Part shown: piece after piece, positions 11,007-20,000 of the stretch
How the letters are laid out: every line of letters starts with the position of its first letter
How positions within the stretch are numbered: position 1 is the first letter of the stretch
NCBI GenBank assembly: GCA_012295275.1
Contig: CM022670.1
Span: 8,279,212-8,299,211 of the forward strand
Direction: 5' to 3'
DNA: 20,000 bases
Source of the DNA: Chrysomallon squamiferum
Lineage: Eukaryota > Mollusca > Gastropoda > Neomphalida > Peltospiridae
Notes under the pieces: model-generated
Told to the model about the DNA's origin: nothing
The model's input: only the letters and a program-made list of their open reading frames with translations
The model's database searches: none
Made by a program: the position numbers and the translations under genes

Positions 11007-11147
11007 ATGCCAGAGGAAAGCAAAGACGAGAACACGAAACTGTTATCTCCAGAACCCAAACAGTCCCAGAATGCGGAAGAAGGATGTTGTTATCAGCTAG
11101 GTTCGTGTCTGATTAATATTCTGTTTTGCTGTGTTGGAGGGCTCTAA
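11007..11147 (+). CDS. Candidate 46-residue cysteine-rich membrane-associated small protein
   Basis: A complete short reading frame, too short for usual ORF filters. It begins at an ATG preceded by A-rich purine sequence (GACAAG) and ends with TAA. Residues 1-25 are hydrophilic and charged (MPEESKDENTKLLSPEPK at the start). Residues 26-46 are hydrophobic with five cysteines: a CC pair at 27-28, one at 34, and another CC pair at 41-42, ending VGGL. That layout fits a tail-anchored or S-acylated small protein and loosely resembles the CYSTM type, whose C-terminus is a Cys-rich membrane helix; the resemblance is from memory and not exact. A plausible splice acceptor ends at 10980, so an untranslated first exon could lie upstream. 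The possibilities that the exon belongs to a larger gene, or is chance, remain open. Confidence 0.5.
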   Translation: MPEESKDENTKLLSPEPKQSQNAEEGCCYQLGSCLINILFCCVGGL

Positions 11148-11264
11148 CCTTGGTACAACAATTCATTTGCGTTTATAGTCAATTTTCACAGCTGATTCAG
11201 TTGGAGATTTTTCTGCTGATAGTCAGGCTACCTTGTTGTAACGAGCACCTGACTGCGTTCTTCA

Positions 11265-11880
11265 TTTAATGATTCTGTTTATAAGACTGAGATAATTAAA
11301 CTGCTTCATCATTCAGCTGATAATTCTGGAAATTCTTTGACTGATTATTATTCACTATTTGATGATTTTGTACGTTATTTAGCTGATGATTCTCTCCTCA
11401 GTTTCTGTTCGCTGTTTTACTGATTATTCTGTAGGTTAATCAACTAATTATGATGTACGCTACTTAACTTGTGATTCTGTACGTTACTTTACTGATGATT
11501 ATTTACACTATTTAAATGATCATTATTTACACTATTTAAATGATCATTATTTACAGTATTTAACTGATGATTCTGTACGTTATATTCTGATGATTACGTA
11601 CACTATTTAAATGATGATTCTCTACATTATTTAACTGATGATTATCTACGTTAGTTCACTGATGATTGTCTACGTTATTTAACTGTTAATTTTCTACGTT
11701 TTTTAACTGTTAATTTTCTACGTTTTTTAACTGTTAATTTTCTACGTTTTTAACTGTTAATTTTCTACGTTATTCAGCTGATGATTCTTTACGGTATTTA
11801 ACTGATAATCCTTTATGTTATTTAACTTATGATCCTTTATGTTATTTAACTGATAATTCTTTATGTTATTTGTTTTTTAT
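11265..11880. repeat. Diverged minisatellite with a 24-bp unit
   Basis: About 25 tandem copies of a unit resembling ACTGATGATTCTNTACGTTATTTA. Neighbouring copies can be identical: a 24-bp unit around 11508-11555 occurs twice exactly, and another built on AACTGTTAATTTTCTACG recurs three to four times at about 11680-11770. Copies toward the left end are more diverged. A 24-bp unit would keep an 8-residue frame, but stop codons recur in the frames I checked, so it is not coding. Confidence 0.85.
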
Positions 11881-12004
11881 TTACTTGCTCGAGTTAATTT
11901 TTGATAGTAATTAAATACTTCTGTATAAGTTTTCTATTCAAGAATCTTTAACTTTTTCTCTGCTCTGTCGTCTCTGTACATCTCTGTATATGTATCTGCA
12001 TATA

Positions 12005-12072
12005 CAGTGATACCTGTCTTGTAAGGACACCCGTAGGCTCCAACAGAAGTGTCCCTACATTGCAGGTGTCCT
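12005..12072. mobile_element. Inverted-repeat element, pogo/Tigger-like terminus (fragment)
   Basis: Directly after TATA comes CAGTGATACCTGTC followed by TTGTAAGGACACC. The segment ending at 12072 (GTGTCCCTACATTGCAGGTGTCC) is its imperfect reverse complement, giving a hairpin of about 25 bp per arm. A terminus starting CAGTGNTACC next to TA is what I know from pogo/Tigger-type DNA transposons and their MITEs. The matching far end was not found, so this is probably a truncated copy, and the family assignment is tentative. Confidence 0.45.
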
Positions 12073-13251
12073 TTTATGAACATATTTGCTCACCTCGATC
12101 ACACCAGTAGCCACAACAAACCTAAATAGTCGTGGCTGGGCACAGGCACAGCAAACATCACGGTTTTCTGTTATAGTACAATTGCAAATAAAACTTATTT
12201 TGCACATAATAAAACTCATAATAAACACAAGTCATATTTATGTTTAAAAGCAAAATAAGATCTCCGATTTGTATTTTCAAAAAAACGTCCGCTAAGACTC
12301 GATGTTTATAAAACATAAATATGCGTGGAATGATGTTGAATGTTTGAATTATCATAAATTTGTACGTAATGGTTTGAACTCGCACGGTTTGGCGGGCAAG
12401 CGTTAGAGAGCATGTTCTGTGCAGTGCAGGAAACTGGCGACACCATCTTTTAAAACCCCCAGATAAAATACAGATAAAAGCTCCTGTACGTGTTACAGAC
12501 TGAAACCACTAATCTAATATGAGAAGTTAAACGATGACAGATAATTTTTTTTCTAATTTAAAGTAGCACACTGCTGTACCATCTTTCGTTTTTCACTTCC
12601 TGCTTTTTTTTCTGAATCCCGTGACTCGCTATAGTATCACCTGACTGGCGAGTCTTTGTCCAAATTGACTTTCTTCTTGCCACTGATCGGTCAAAACTGA
12701 CCACTGACCACTGAACAAATCTTTCTTTCAAACCTTAGGCACGTACTGGTCGTTGATCGTATACACAGAGATGTTGTGTCTGAGATACATGTATTCAGTT
12801 TGGCTAACAAAGTACAGCATGTGATTAATTTTGAAGATAAGTGTAAGTGTCAGCGTGTCTATGTATATGCACCTGTTTACATGCTTACAGTAATACATAT
12901 ATATGTAGTAAAAACGTATCTACATGATTTGACATTAATTTGTGTTATGTGTGTATGTGTGTGTTCGTGTGTGTGTGAATGTGTGTGTGCGTGTTAAATA
13001 TTTATATATACATAAAACTACTGGCAGGTGATAGAGACAAGTGCCTCTTTTTATACTTTATTATCAACAAAGATTTAGATATACAATTATTTCGAAGTAA
13101 AAGAAATATAAAGTGTGTTCAGTTTAATGGAGCCATTTAACGCAGCAAGATGTTATTATCTGTCCGTTTACACGTCGACGATTATTTGTTAAAAGATAAC
13201 ATCAACATTATTCACTACATTTGTAACGTCTGCTTCCACTTGTGAACCTAA
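12073..13251. other. Unassigned sequence with one inverted repeat and an imperfect GT tract
   Basis: A 13-bp perfect inverted repeat (CATATTTATGTTT at 12233-12245, its complement at 12311-12323) lies inside a 75-codon minus-strand frame that I consider chance. It may be part of the MITE-like element to the left. An imperfect GT microsatellite is at about 12940-12994. No gene is seen. Confidence 0.5.
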
Positions 13252-13265
13252 CAAATTTGCAACAG

Positions 13266-13446
13266 CCCCTCTGGCCCCGCCCACGCTACGCCATTGAACC
13301 AAGAACCAAAATCGTTTCTTAAGGAAATGGATTCGAAGGATTCAGACGTAACCGTAACATCGTGGACTACAACCACGACCGTTCTAGACGATGAAATAAC
13401 GACGACATCAATAGATGAAAGATACACATTTACATACAGATACTGA
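13266..13446 (+). CDS. Candidate terminal coding exon, protocadherin-type tail (partial)
   Basis: The plus-strand frame is open from 13252 and ends at TGA 13444-13446. I start it after the acceptor look-alike TTTGCAACAG (exon phase 2); later AG acceptors, or a start at ATG 13327 giving 39 codons, are also possible. The product is polar: a Pro/Ala start, then MDSKDSDVTV, a run of five threonines, LDDEITTTS and a C-terminal YTFTYRY. LDDEITTTS matches the LDDDNTTTS motif in the tail of the minus-strand gene at 18156-18182. The codons differ mostly at third positions, as expected of selected protein sequence and not of a recent DNA copy. AATAAA at 13532-13537 and 13558-13563 fits a 3' end. No upstream exons were found, and the acceptor has a weak pyrimidine tract. 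The function would be the intracellular end of an adhesion receptor, by inference only. Confidence 0.45.
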
Positions 13447-13531
13447 AATGAGTGTTTTCTTAACAATATGTGTAGGGGTGCTTAGGTTAAACAGATATTC
13501 GAAATATTTGAGATGACAAAACATTATATAA

Positions 13532-13563
13532 AATAAATATATCTGATAAATATATCTAATAAA
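13532..13563 (+). terminator. Two candidate polyadenylation signals (AATAAA)
   Basis: AATAAA at 13532-13537 and again at 13558-13563, 86 and 112 bases after the stop codon of the candidate exon at 13266-13446. In DNA this AT-rich the hexamer is common, so the support is positional only. Confidence 0.35.
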
Positions 13564-14187
13564 TACTTGATTGTTTGAAGTTTTAAAACTAATGTCTTTT
13601 TTTCTGCTTTTCCCCCACTGTTATAATAAAATACACTTTACCAAATTAAATTCAGTTAAATGCAAATAAACGTGTGTTTTGATGAGACAGAGAAATGATT
13701 AAATTCACTTGATAGATTTGACAGACTGTGAAATCGGGAAATATTTTAGTTTTTTTAATATTTGTAATTAACTATGAAAAGCAGATTACAGACTGTAGAG
13801 TGTTTAGTTTTACCTTGATACAAGCTTTATAAGAAGAACAGTAACGTTTATAACTTTTTCTATATATTGTTTAATCGTTTGTTATCTTATAAACAATTTT
13901 TTAGTATTAGGAAAGAGTAATCATGAGAATTAAATAAATAAGTAATAATAAAAAAAGACCTTCGTTTAAGTCCAATATCAAATATATTTAGATTACTTTA
14001 GAACTACTTAATATATATTAAACATCCAAAAAAATTGAAACCGTGTAGATCTTTTGTGTTATAGGAAATGAAACTGGAAAAATTTTGTTTAAAGAAATCT
14101 AAACATTAGAAATAGTATGTGTGTAATGAAATTCTTTAACAATTTTTGAAAAAGGATAATTAAATTTCTACAAAATATTTTTGATGG
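13564..14187. other. Unassigned AT-rich sequence
   Basis: No coding frame, RNA or repeat beyond low complexity is seen on either strand. Confidence 0.6.
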
Positions 14188-14225
<38 letters not shown>

Positions 14226-14264
14226 ATTACTACTAACAATAATACTACTACTACTACAAAACTG

Positions 14265-14296
<32 letters not shown>

Positions 14297-14309
14297 CCTA
14301 CTACTACTA
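14188..14309. repeat. (AAT)n followed by (ACT)n microsatellites
   Basis: Pure AAT units at 14188-14223 pass into ACT/CTA units with a few interruptions to 14309. Confidence 0.95.
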
Positions 14310-14376
14310 AATTATAAAGAGTGACAAAAATCTAATACTTGACATAATCGTTGACAACGTGATTTTTGGTAAATAG

Positions 14377-14389
14377 GTTATCTCCCTTC
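14377..14389 (+). repeat. GTTATCTCCCTTC motif, copy 1
   Basis: This short word is, from memory, strongly over-represented in molluscan genomes. A second copy is at 17097-17108. It is useful mainly as a taxonomic hint; its function is not known to me. Confidence 0.5.
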
Positions 14390-14439
14390 AATTACTCTGT
14401 AGTAATTTTCTCTAAGTTTTTAAATAAAGATATCGACTT

Positions 14440-14518
14440 TCCAGGTGGTGAAGTAGAAAAGCAATCGTCTTTTGATCGTGTAGTTCGTGAGATCGAATCT
14501 TACTGGGGCTTAAAAGCT
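14440..14518 (+). mobile_element. tRNA-Lys-like SINE head (decayed)
   Basis: A tRNA-like fold can be read in order. The A-box-like GGTGAAGTAG is at about 14447-14456. The anticodon arm CAATC-GTCTTTT-GATCG has a loop that places CTT (Lys) after the conserved T. The T-arm GTGAG-ATCGAAT-CTTAC has a 7-base loop and matches the pol III B box. Mismatches in the stems and the lack of a proper acceptor stem argue for a SINE and not a working tRNA gene. The 3' body and tail are not clearly defined; the overlapping 69-codon frame is a shadow. Confidence 0.6.
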
Positions 14519-16749
<2,231 letters not shown>

Positions 16750-16756
16750 AATAATC

Positions 16757-16808
<52 letters not shown>
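16750..16808. repeat. (AAT)n microsatellite with GAA-rich tail
   Basis: AAT units to 16808, then irregular GATGAA/GAAGAA units to about 16840. Confidence 0.95.
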
Positions 16809-16988
16809 GAATGATGAAGAAGATGAGAAGAAGAAGAAGTGTATTAAAAAGACTGAGCTCATTGTTGGTATAATTACTTTCTGTATTATGGATGTATTAA
16901 TTCATATTTTATATTTTGTCCTTTAGTGAAAAATCTAAATGAGACGAAACAAATAAATAAGTTGGCAGTGATTTTAGACATGGATGTA

Positions 16989-17017
16989 AATATATATATA
17001 TATATATGTATATATAT
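16989..17017. repeat. (AT)n microsatellite
   Basis: AT repeat with one G interruption. The rest of 16840-17090 shows nothing. Confidence 0.9.
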
Positions 17018-17096
17018 CTTTAAATAATGATTTAAAAATGTTAGCATGATAAATAATTTAATGTTAGTTAAAATTGAATGTTTAGTTTAATAAGAA

Positions 17097-17108
17097 TTAT
17101 CTCCCTTC
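17097..17108 (+). repeat. TTATCTCCCTTC motif, copy 2
   Basis: Same word and orientation as the copy at 14377-14389; the flanks are otherwise unrelated. No other element structure is visible around it. Confidence 0.5.
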
Positions 17109-17452
17109 GACTGGTAGTTTTTCTCTTTAATTCGTTTAAAAACACGAGAAAGAAAATATGGTGCTTTTCTTTGAAGGAGTATCATGTCTTCTTTTGTACT
17201 ATGTATATTACAATCATGATTTTGTTTTTTTAAATTATTAACAATATTATTAATAATAAAAAGTTTCTGCATTTTAAATGTTTCTCTTTAACAGAATAGG
17301 AATGCCTCTATATGAAGTAGCCATGCAAAGTTTTCAGTTTTAAAAGAAGTTATATTTTTCAAGTCAGCAAACATTATTTATCATTCCTGGTGTCAAATGA
17401 GTAAAGCTTTGTACGAACTGAGTCTCTAAATAAACTTTATCGAGTACTGTTA

Positions 17453-17549
17453 TCATTATTATTATTATTAGTATTTCTTTTTTTTTTTTTTCGGTGACAA
17501 CTTTTTACTTCGCCGTAGCAGATAAAATACTTTAGTTCACATATTAGAA

Positions 17550-17582
<33 letters not shown>

Positions 17583-17605
17583 TTAATAATAAAAATAATA
17601 ATAAA
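17453..17605. repeat. (ATT)n, poly-T and (AAT)n
   Basis: ATT units at 17453-17471, a T tract at 17478-17491, and AAT units at 17551-17605. Because ATT and AAT are complementary, the two ends can pair across about 80 bases. The 88-codon minus-strand frame here is poly-Leu/Asn low complexity. Confidence 0.9.
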
Positions 17606-17699
17606 TTCTCGTTATTAGATTTAGAAAAAGTAATGCTGCGTAGTTTTTTATAATATAAATTGCTATGTAGGTATAAAATAAAAAAAGTGATGGTATCTG

Positions 17700-18080
17700 G
17701 CATTCCTCCAGAGAGGTAATCACGAAATGTCAGAGCTGGAAAGTGGGTGGGGTTCTTTAGCCATCCCCCACCCTGTCAGCACAAAAAGGAATTTGAATAT
17801 TTTATCGTTGAAAACATATCACCACAGAAATACCGTATTTCGTACAGTTACGGAACAGCACATGTGTTTATCTTGAAATCCGTAACACCGTTAATAATTG
17901 CACATCCTATCATGATCCAGATTTTATTCACCAGAAGACCAAAGGTACGGGAAGCCGCAGAAACCCTAACAGCAACTAGAAACTGAGAATATGATTGTGT
18001 AACAGCGGAACATGGTTCTTACATTATGACTGAATCCAGTCCTGAAAATAATCTCTCACAAAAAAACCTCTCGACGACTT
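17700..18080 (-). other. Probable 3' untranslated region of the minus-strand gene
   Basis: This lies just beyond both possible stop codons of the minus-strand gene. On the minus strand AATAAA sits at 17923-17928, about 150 bases past the 18081 stop and 250 past the 18175 stop, a reasonable distance. The 79-codon plus-strand frame at 17747-17986 has no recognisable domain, and I treat it as a chance frame. Confidence 0.4.
17923..17928 (-). terminator. Candidate polyadenylation signal (AATAAA on minus strand)
   Basis: The plus strand reads TTTATT. The position fits the end of the minus-strand transcript; the hexamer alone is weak evidence. Confidence 0.35.
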
Positions 18081-18174
18081 TCACACATAGACGTCCTGCA
18101 GTCCGAACACTATGACGTCATCTCGAATGTCTTCGTGATCTATCGTATAACTACCGGACGTCGTAGTATTATCG
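18081..18174 (-). other. Out-of-frame continuation of the protocadherin-type tail
   Basis: Directly after the TGA at 18175-18177 the minus strand is open in the next phase for about 30 codons. It reads LDDDNTTTSGSYTIDHEDI, then a short segment ending DVYV and TGA at 18081-18083. This is the kind of conserved C-terminal motif I associate with protostome protocadherins, and it also occurs in the plus-strand candidate exon near 13384-13410. Removing one base of the AGCGTT around 18181-18186 would join it smoothly to the preceding NDS. An intron cannot explain the shift: the only GT...AG pair giving the right phase is 37 bases long. So either this allele is truncated by about 30 residues or the sequence has an indel error. 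The terminal DVYV could bind a PDZ domain. Confidence 0.55.
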
Positions 18175-18554
18175 TCATCCAACGCTGTCGTTTAAAACGT
18201 CTATGGAAAATCCCGTGGAACCTTTCCTGAACACTAAGTTCCTATTCGAAAGGGAAAAGTCTGCAGAATATTCGTGAGGTTTGTGATACGATGGTTCAAT
18301 GTGATACGGGGTACTATCAAAGTGAACTGTATGTGTTTTAGATTTGTCACTGCGGTCACGTGACGCTGTGACGTTCATTGTCTGACAACGAGGCTCATTT
18401 CTGAGAATGGAGGTGGAATGGAGACTGTTCTTCTCGTTAGAAAATGGCGGCGTGCTGTGTCTGTGGAACTGAAATCGGTGTGGAGGTGTTTCCGCAATCT
18501 GTGAGTTGTCGTAGTTCGTGTTCGCCGGGCGTGTATTTGAAAAACAGTTTTCAT
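18175..18554 (-). CDS. Exon c (last coding): protocadherin-type cytoplasmic tail
   Basis: The exon begins after the acceptor AATTTCAG, which follows a (TAA)n tract on the minus strand, in phase 1 (G|AT = Asp). It gives 125 codons after the split one and stops at TGA 18175-18177. The product is hydrophilic, rich in Ser, His, Asn and Pro, and has no membrane segment. Recognisable pieces are DENCFSNTRPANTNYDNSQ at the start, an HSTPPFSNEK stretch, and RKGSTGFSIDVLNDSVG at the end. Ser/Thr-Pro and basic patches suit a regulated intracellular tail. The longer frame starting in the intron (ATG near 18658, poly-Ile through the TAA repeat) is an artefact. The stop appears premature; see the out-of-frame continuation. 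Confidence 0.8.
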
Positions 18555-18559
18555 CTGAA

Positions 18560-18596
<37 letters not shown>

Positions 18597-18812
18597 CAAG
18601 GTATATATTCACCATGCACTGCCAATATGCATGTATACATACATATATAGACAGATACATGCATTTATATATATATACATAGAAACGTATTCATCAATAC
18701 ACCCATACATACATACTTAGAAACAACAGAGTTAACCGTAAATACCCACACACATACACACACACACATCCACAGAGACACACACACACATGTATATATA
18801 GTAATTATTTAC
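18555..18812 (-). other. Intron (phase 1), 258 bp, filled with microsatellites
   Basis: On the minus strand it starts GTAAATAATT after ...AAACAG and ends ...AATTTCAG. It contains CACACA (about 18745-18790), CATACATA (about 18626-18720) and (TTA)n (18561-18595). The (TTA)n reads (TAA)n on the transcribed strand and sits directly before the acceptor where a pyrimidine tract is expected. Confidence 0.8.
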
Positions 18813-18957
18813 CTGTTTCTGAAGGGAGAGAACTACGACCTTGACTGTGACTGTCTTCCTCACTGAAACCACGTCCACTGTCTGTTCCAGTTGTCTCCCC
18901 TGACGTGTCACTTAAAATTTCATCAGCTACATTATCATTATTTTGATTTGGTTTGTT
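18813..18957 (-). CDS. Exon b: protocadherin-type cytoplasmic tail with DSGRG motif
   Basis: 145 bp bounded by a good acceptor (TATAACTATTTCAG) and a good donor (ACAG|GTAAATAATT). It is phase 0 at its start and phase 1 at its end, and open throughout in the frame set by both neighbours. It encodes 48 residues: an Asn/Gln-rich beginning (NKPNQNNDN), then VADEILSDTSGETTGTDSGR and GFSEEDSHSQGRSSLPSET. The acidic SDTSGETTGTDSGRG segment is the best family clue: similar Ser/Thr/Asp/Gly stretches mark the intracellular tails of invertebrate protocadherins. That assignment is from memory. Other adhesion receptors with acidic tails, such as Dscam- or sidekick-like proteins, are the alternatives, since no extracellular domain is in view. 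Confidence 0.85.
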
Positions 18958-18989
18958 CTGAAATAGTTATAACAATAGTAATAAGATAG

Positions 18990-18995
<6 letters not shown>

Positions 18996-19060
<65 letters not shown>
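18996..19060 (+). repeat. Compound (TG)n(AG)n microsatellite
   Basis: TG at 18996-19022, then AG to 19060 with one AAA interruption. Same order and strand as at 15983-16100, but inside an intron. Confidence 0.95.
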
Positions 19061-19528
19061 TGAATAGCAGATAAAAACAGATATATAAAGTTACACGGAA
19101 AAAGGGATTGAATAACTCAGAGACAGCCACAAAAAATAGATAATGATATTTAATGATTCACTAAATTACATTTTACAACATGAAGAATTTAAATGAACGA
19201 AATGATATTTTAATGATTTAACTGTAACAACAAACATTCCATTGCAATCAGAAATATTTTAGTAAAGTCTATACAGGTGACCTCAAATCAGGACAATACC
19301 GGGCGTATTTAAACAGAACAGTTAAGTTTGTATTGACAAAATCTCCGTCGACAAATAAAAATTTACATATTTACATTTTGTTTACAGAAAGCGAAAGTCA
19401 ATTCCTGAAATAATCTAGGTGTAGCAGTATTTTTGTTTCCTAGTTTTACACTGGAATGCTAACAGTTTGAAAAGTACCATTCCGTAATAAACCTATATTT
19501 CACTGAGGAAATTATTCAAAGCCTCATT

Positions 19529-19560
19529 TCAACGGTCATGGGTTCGTTTCCCATCCAGTA
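19529..19560 (+). mobile_element. tRNA-derived SINE remnant (T-arm only)
   Basis: ATGGG-TTCGTTT-CCCAT (19538-19554) is a perfect 5-bp stem with a 7-base loop and a pol III B box (GGTTCGTTTCC). The sequence before it (CATTTCAACGGTC) could be a worn anticodon arm, but no A box or acceptor stem remains, so it is a fragment and not a gene. Confidence 0.45.
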
Positions 19561-19824
19561 ATGAATAATGAAACAATTTCATAAGGAATTCATTAATTTA
19601 CAACAGACATTGTTATTCACTTTTAAAAGTCTACACTTTAATTATATTGGTAACATCAACATTTTACTTTTAGATAAACCCATACTGTTCTAATAATTTT
19701 CCTTAAGAAACTGAAATTACTGATTTCTGACTGGTAAACACAATTTGGTTGGTATATTAAAATCTCCATCTTAATTAAAGGAAAATAAAGTCATGGTGCG
19801 AGACCTAATTGAATGACCACTTAC

Positions 19825-19980
19825 TCTGATTGGCTGATTATGTTGTGGCGCCCTCTGTGAGCACTGCATCAGGGCTTGCTGAACCTTCATGGCAACCATT
19901 CTCGTTTCGTTGGGACCTGTGACGTCATCGCGTTCGTTCGCCATCTGGTGGTGTTCTGCATGAGGTAACTGTGACGGTGA
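19825..19980 (-). CDS. Exon a: protocadherin-type cytoplasmic tail (gene continues off the right edge)
   Basis: 156 bp, exactly 52 codons, phase 0 on both sides. The acceptor is AATGTTATTTCCAG and the donor AGA|GTAAGTGG. It begins SPSQLPHAEHHQMANERDDV and continues TGPNETRMVAMKVQQALMQC, ending HNQPIR. The middle part (RMVAMKVQQALMQ) is predicted helical and amphipathic; the rest is polar and probably disordered. It joins in frame to the exon at 18813-18957. No cadherin repeat or membrane helix is in the window, so those exons must lie to the right. With the next two exons it makes about 225 residues of intracellular tail, a plausible length for a protocadherin cytoplasmic domain. Expression and adhesion specificity cannot be inferred. 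Confidence 0.8.
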
Positions 19981-20000
19981 CTGGAAATAACATTAAAATA

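Larger units (their letters stand above)
18958..19824 (-). other. Intron (phase 0), 867 bp
   Basis: It begins AGA|GTAAGTGG and ends TATTTCAG on the minus strand. It contains a compound (TG)n(AG)n microsatellite near its 3' end (18996-19060) and a tRNA-like T-arm (19538-19554). No further exon is seen in it. Confidence 0.8.

Noticed and set aside
13248-13466. 72-codon minus-strand frame with a Val run
   Set aside because: It is the antisense of the plus-strand candidate exon; the Val run mirrors the Thr run, and the plus-strand motif match is better.
14440-14518. Functional tRNA-Lys gene
   Set aside because: The acceptor stem is not complementary and the anticodon stem and loop deviate, so it is a SINE head or tRNA relic.
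17747-17986. 79-codon plus-strand frame with mixed composition
   Set aside because: No recognisable domain and no splice context; it overlaps the likely 3' untranslated region of the minus-strand gene.
18178-18217. A 37-base GT...AG intron that would repair the frame at the end of exon c
   Set aside because: It is too short for normal spliceosomal removal; a single-base indel is simpler.
18601-18660. ATG and poly-Ile stretch upstream of exon c in the same frame
   Set aside because: It runs through the (TAA)n repeat of the intron; the clean acceptor and in-phase junction with the exon at 18813-18957 give a better model.
18112-19929. TGACGTCA palindromes as CRE sites (near 18113 and 19920)
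   Set aside because: Both lie in tail sequence and encode Asp-Asp-Val in the reading phase; coding constraint explains them without a regulatory role.

Overview
This is a eukaryotic, intron-type genomic window. It is AT-rich and full of microsatellites: (AAT)n, (GA)n, (AC)n, (AT)n, CATA and compound (TG)n(AG)n tracts. There are no long ORFs, no bacterial gene layout, and spliceosomal GT/AG junctions can be read directly. Two copies of the short motif TTATCTCCCTTC, which I remember as very common in molluscan DNA, and the style of the one clear gene suggest a mollusc. Gastropod, bivalve and cephalopod cannot be told apart from this sequence.

The best-supported gene is on the minus strand at the right end. 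Three exons (19825-19980, 18813-18957 and 18175-18554) join in frame through good splice sites with intron phases 0 and 1. They encode about 225 residues of a hydrophilic, Ser/Thr/Asp-rich tail. A segment containing SDTSGETTGTDSGRG looks like the cytoplasmic tail of a protostome protocadherin-type adhesion receptor. The extracellular and membrane parts must lie beyond the right edge. The reading frame stops at 18175-18177, but a one-base shift opens another 30 or so codons with a typical tail motif (LDDDNTTTSGSY) that end at 18081. This points to a natural frameshift or a sequence error.

On the plus strand, 13266-13446 carries a short reading frame ending in LDDEITTTS...YTFTYRY. It shares the LDD(D/E)xTTTS motif with the minus-strand tail, although the underlying codons differ at most third positions. 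Two AATAAA signals follow it. I read it as the last coding exon of a second, related gene pointing toward the first (tail to tail); this is tentative.

A separate complete small ORF at 11007-11147 encodes 46 residues: a charged N-terminal half and a cysteine-rich hydrophobic C-terminus, like a small lipid-anchored or membrane protein.

Other contents, left to right: 1-760 holds triplet repeats and a 42-A tract; 761-3685 is mostly unrecognised single-copy sequence with a polypurine block; 3687-6860 holds several long microsatellites and an AT-cored hairpin; 6861-9800 is unassigned and includes a T/G-rich, strand-asymmetric block; 9800-10080 holds poly-T and AC/CATA repeats; 11265-11880 is a diverged 24-bp minisatellite; 12005-12072 is an inverted-repeat element resembling a pogo/Tigger transposon end; 14440-14518 is a tRNA-Lys-like SINE head; and 15983-17605 is microsatellite-rich intergenic DNA. 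Most of the window is non-coding.
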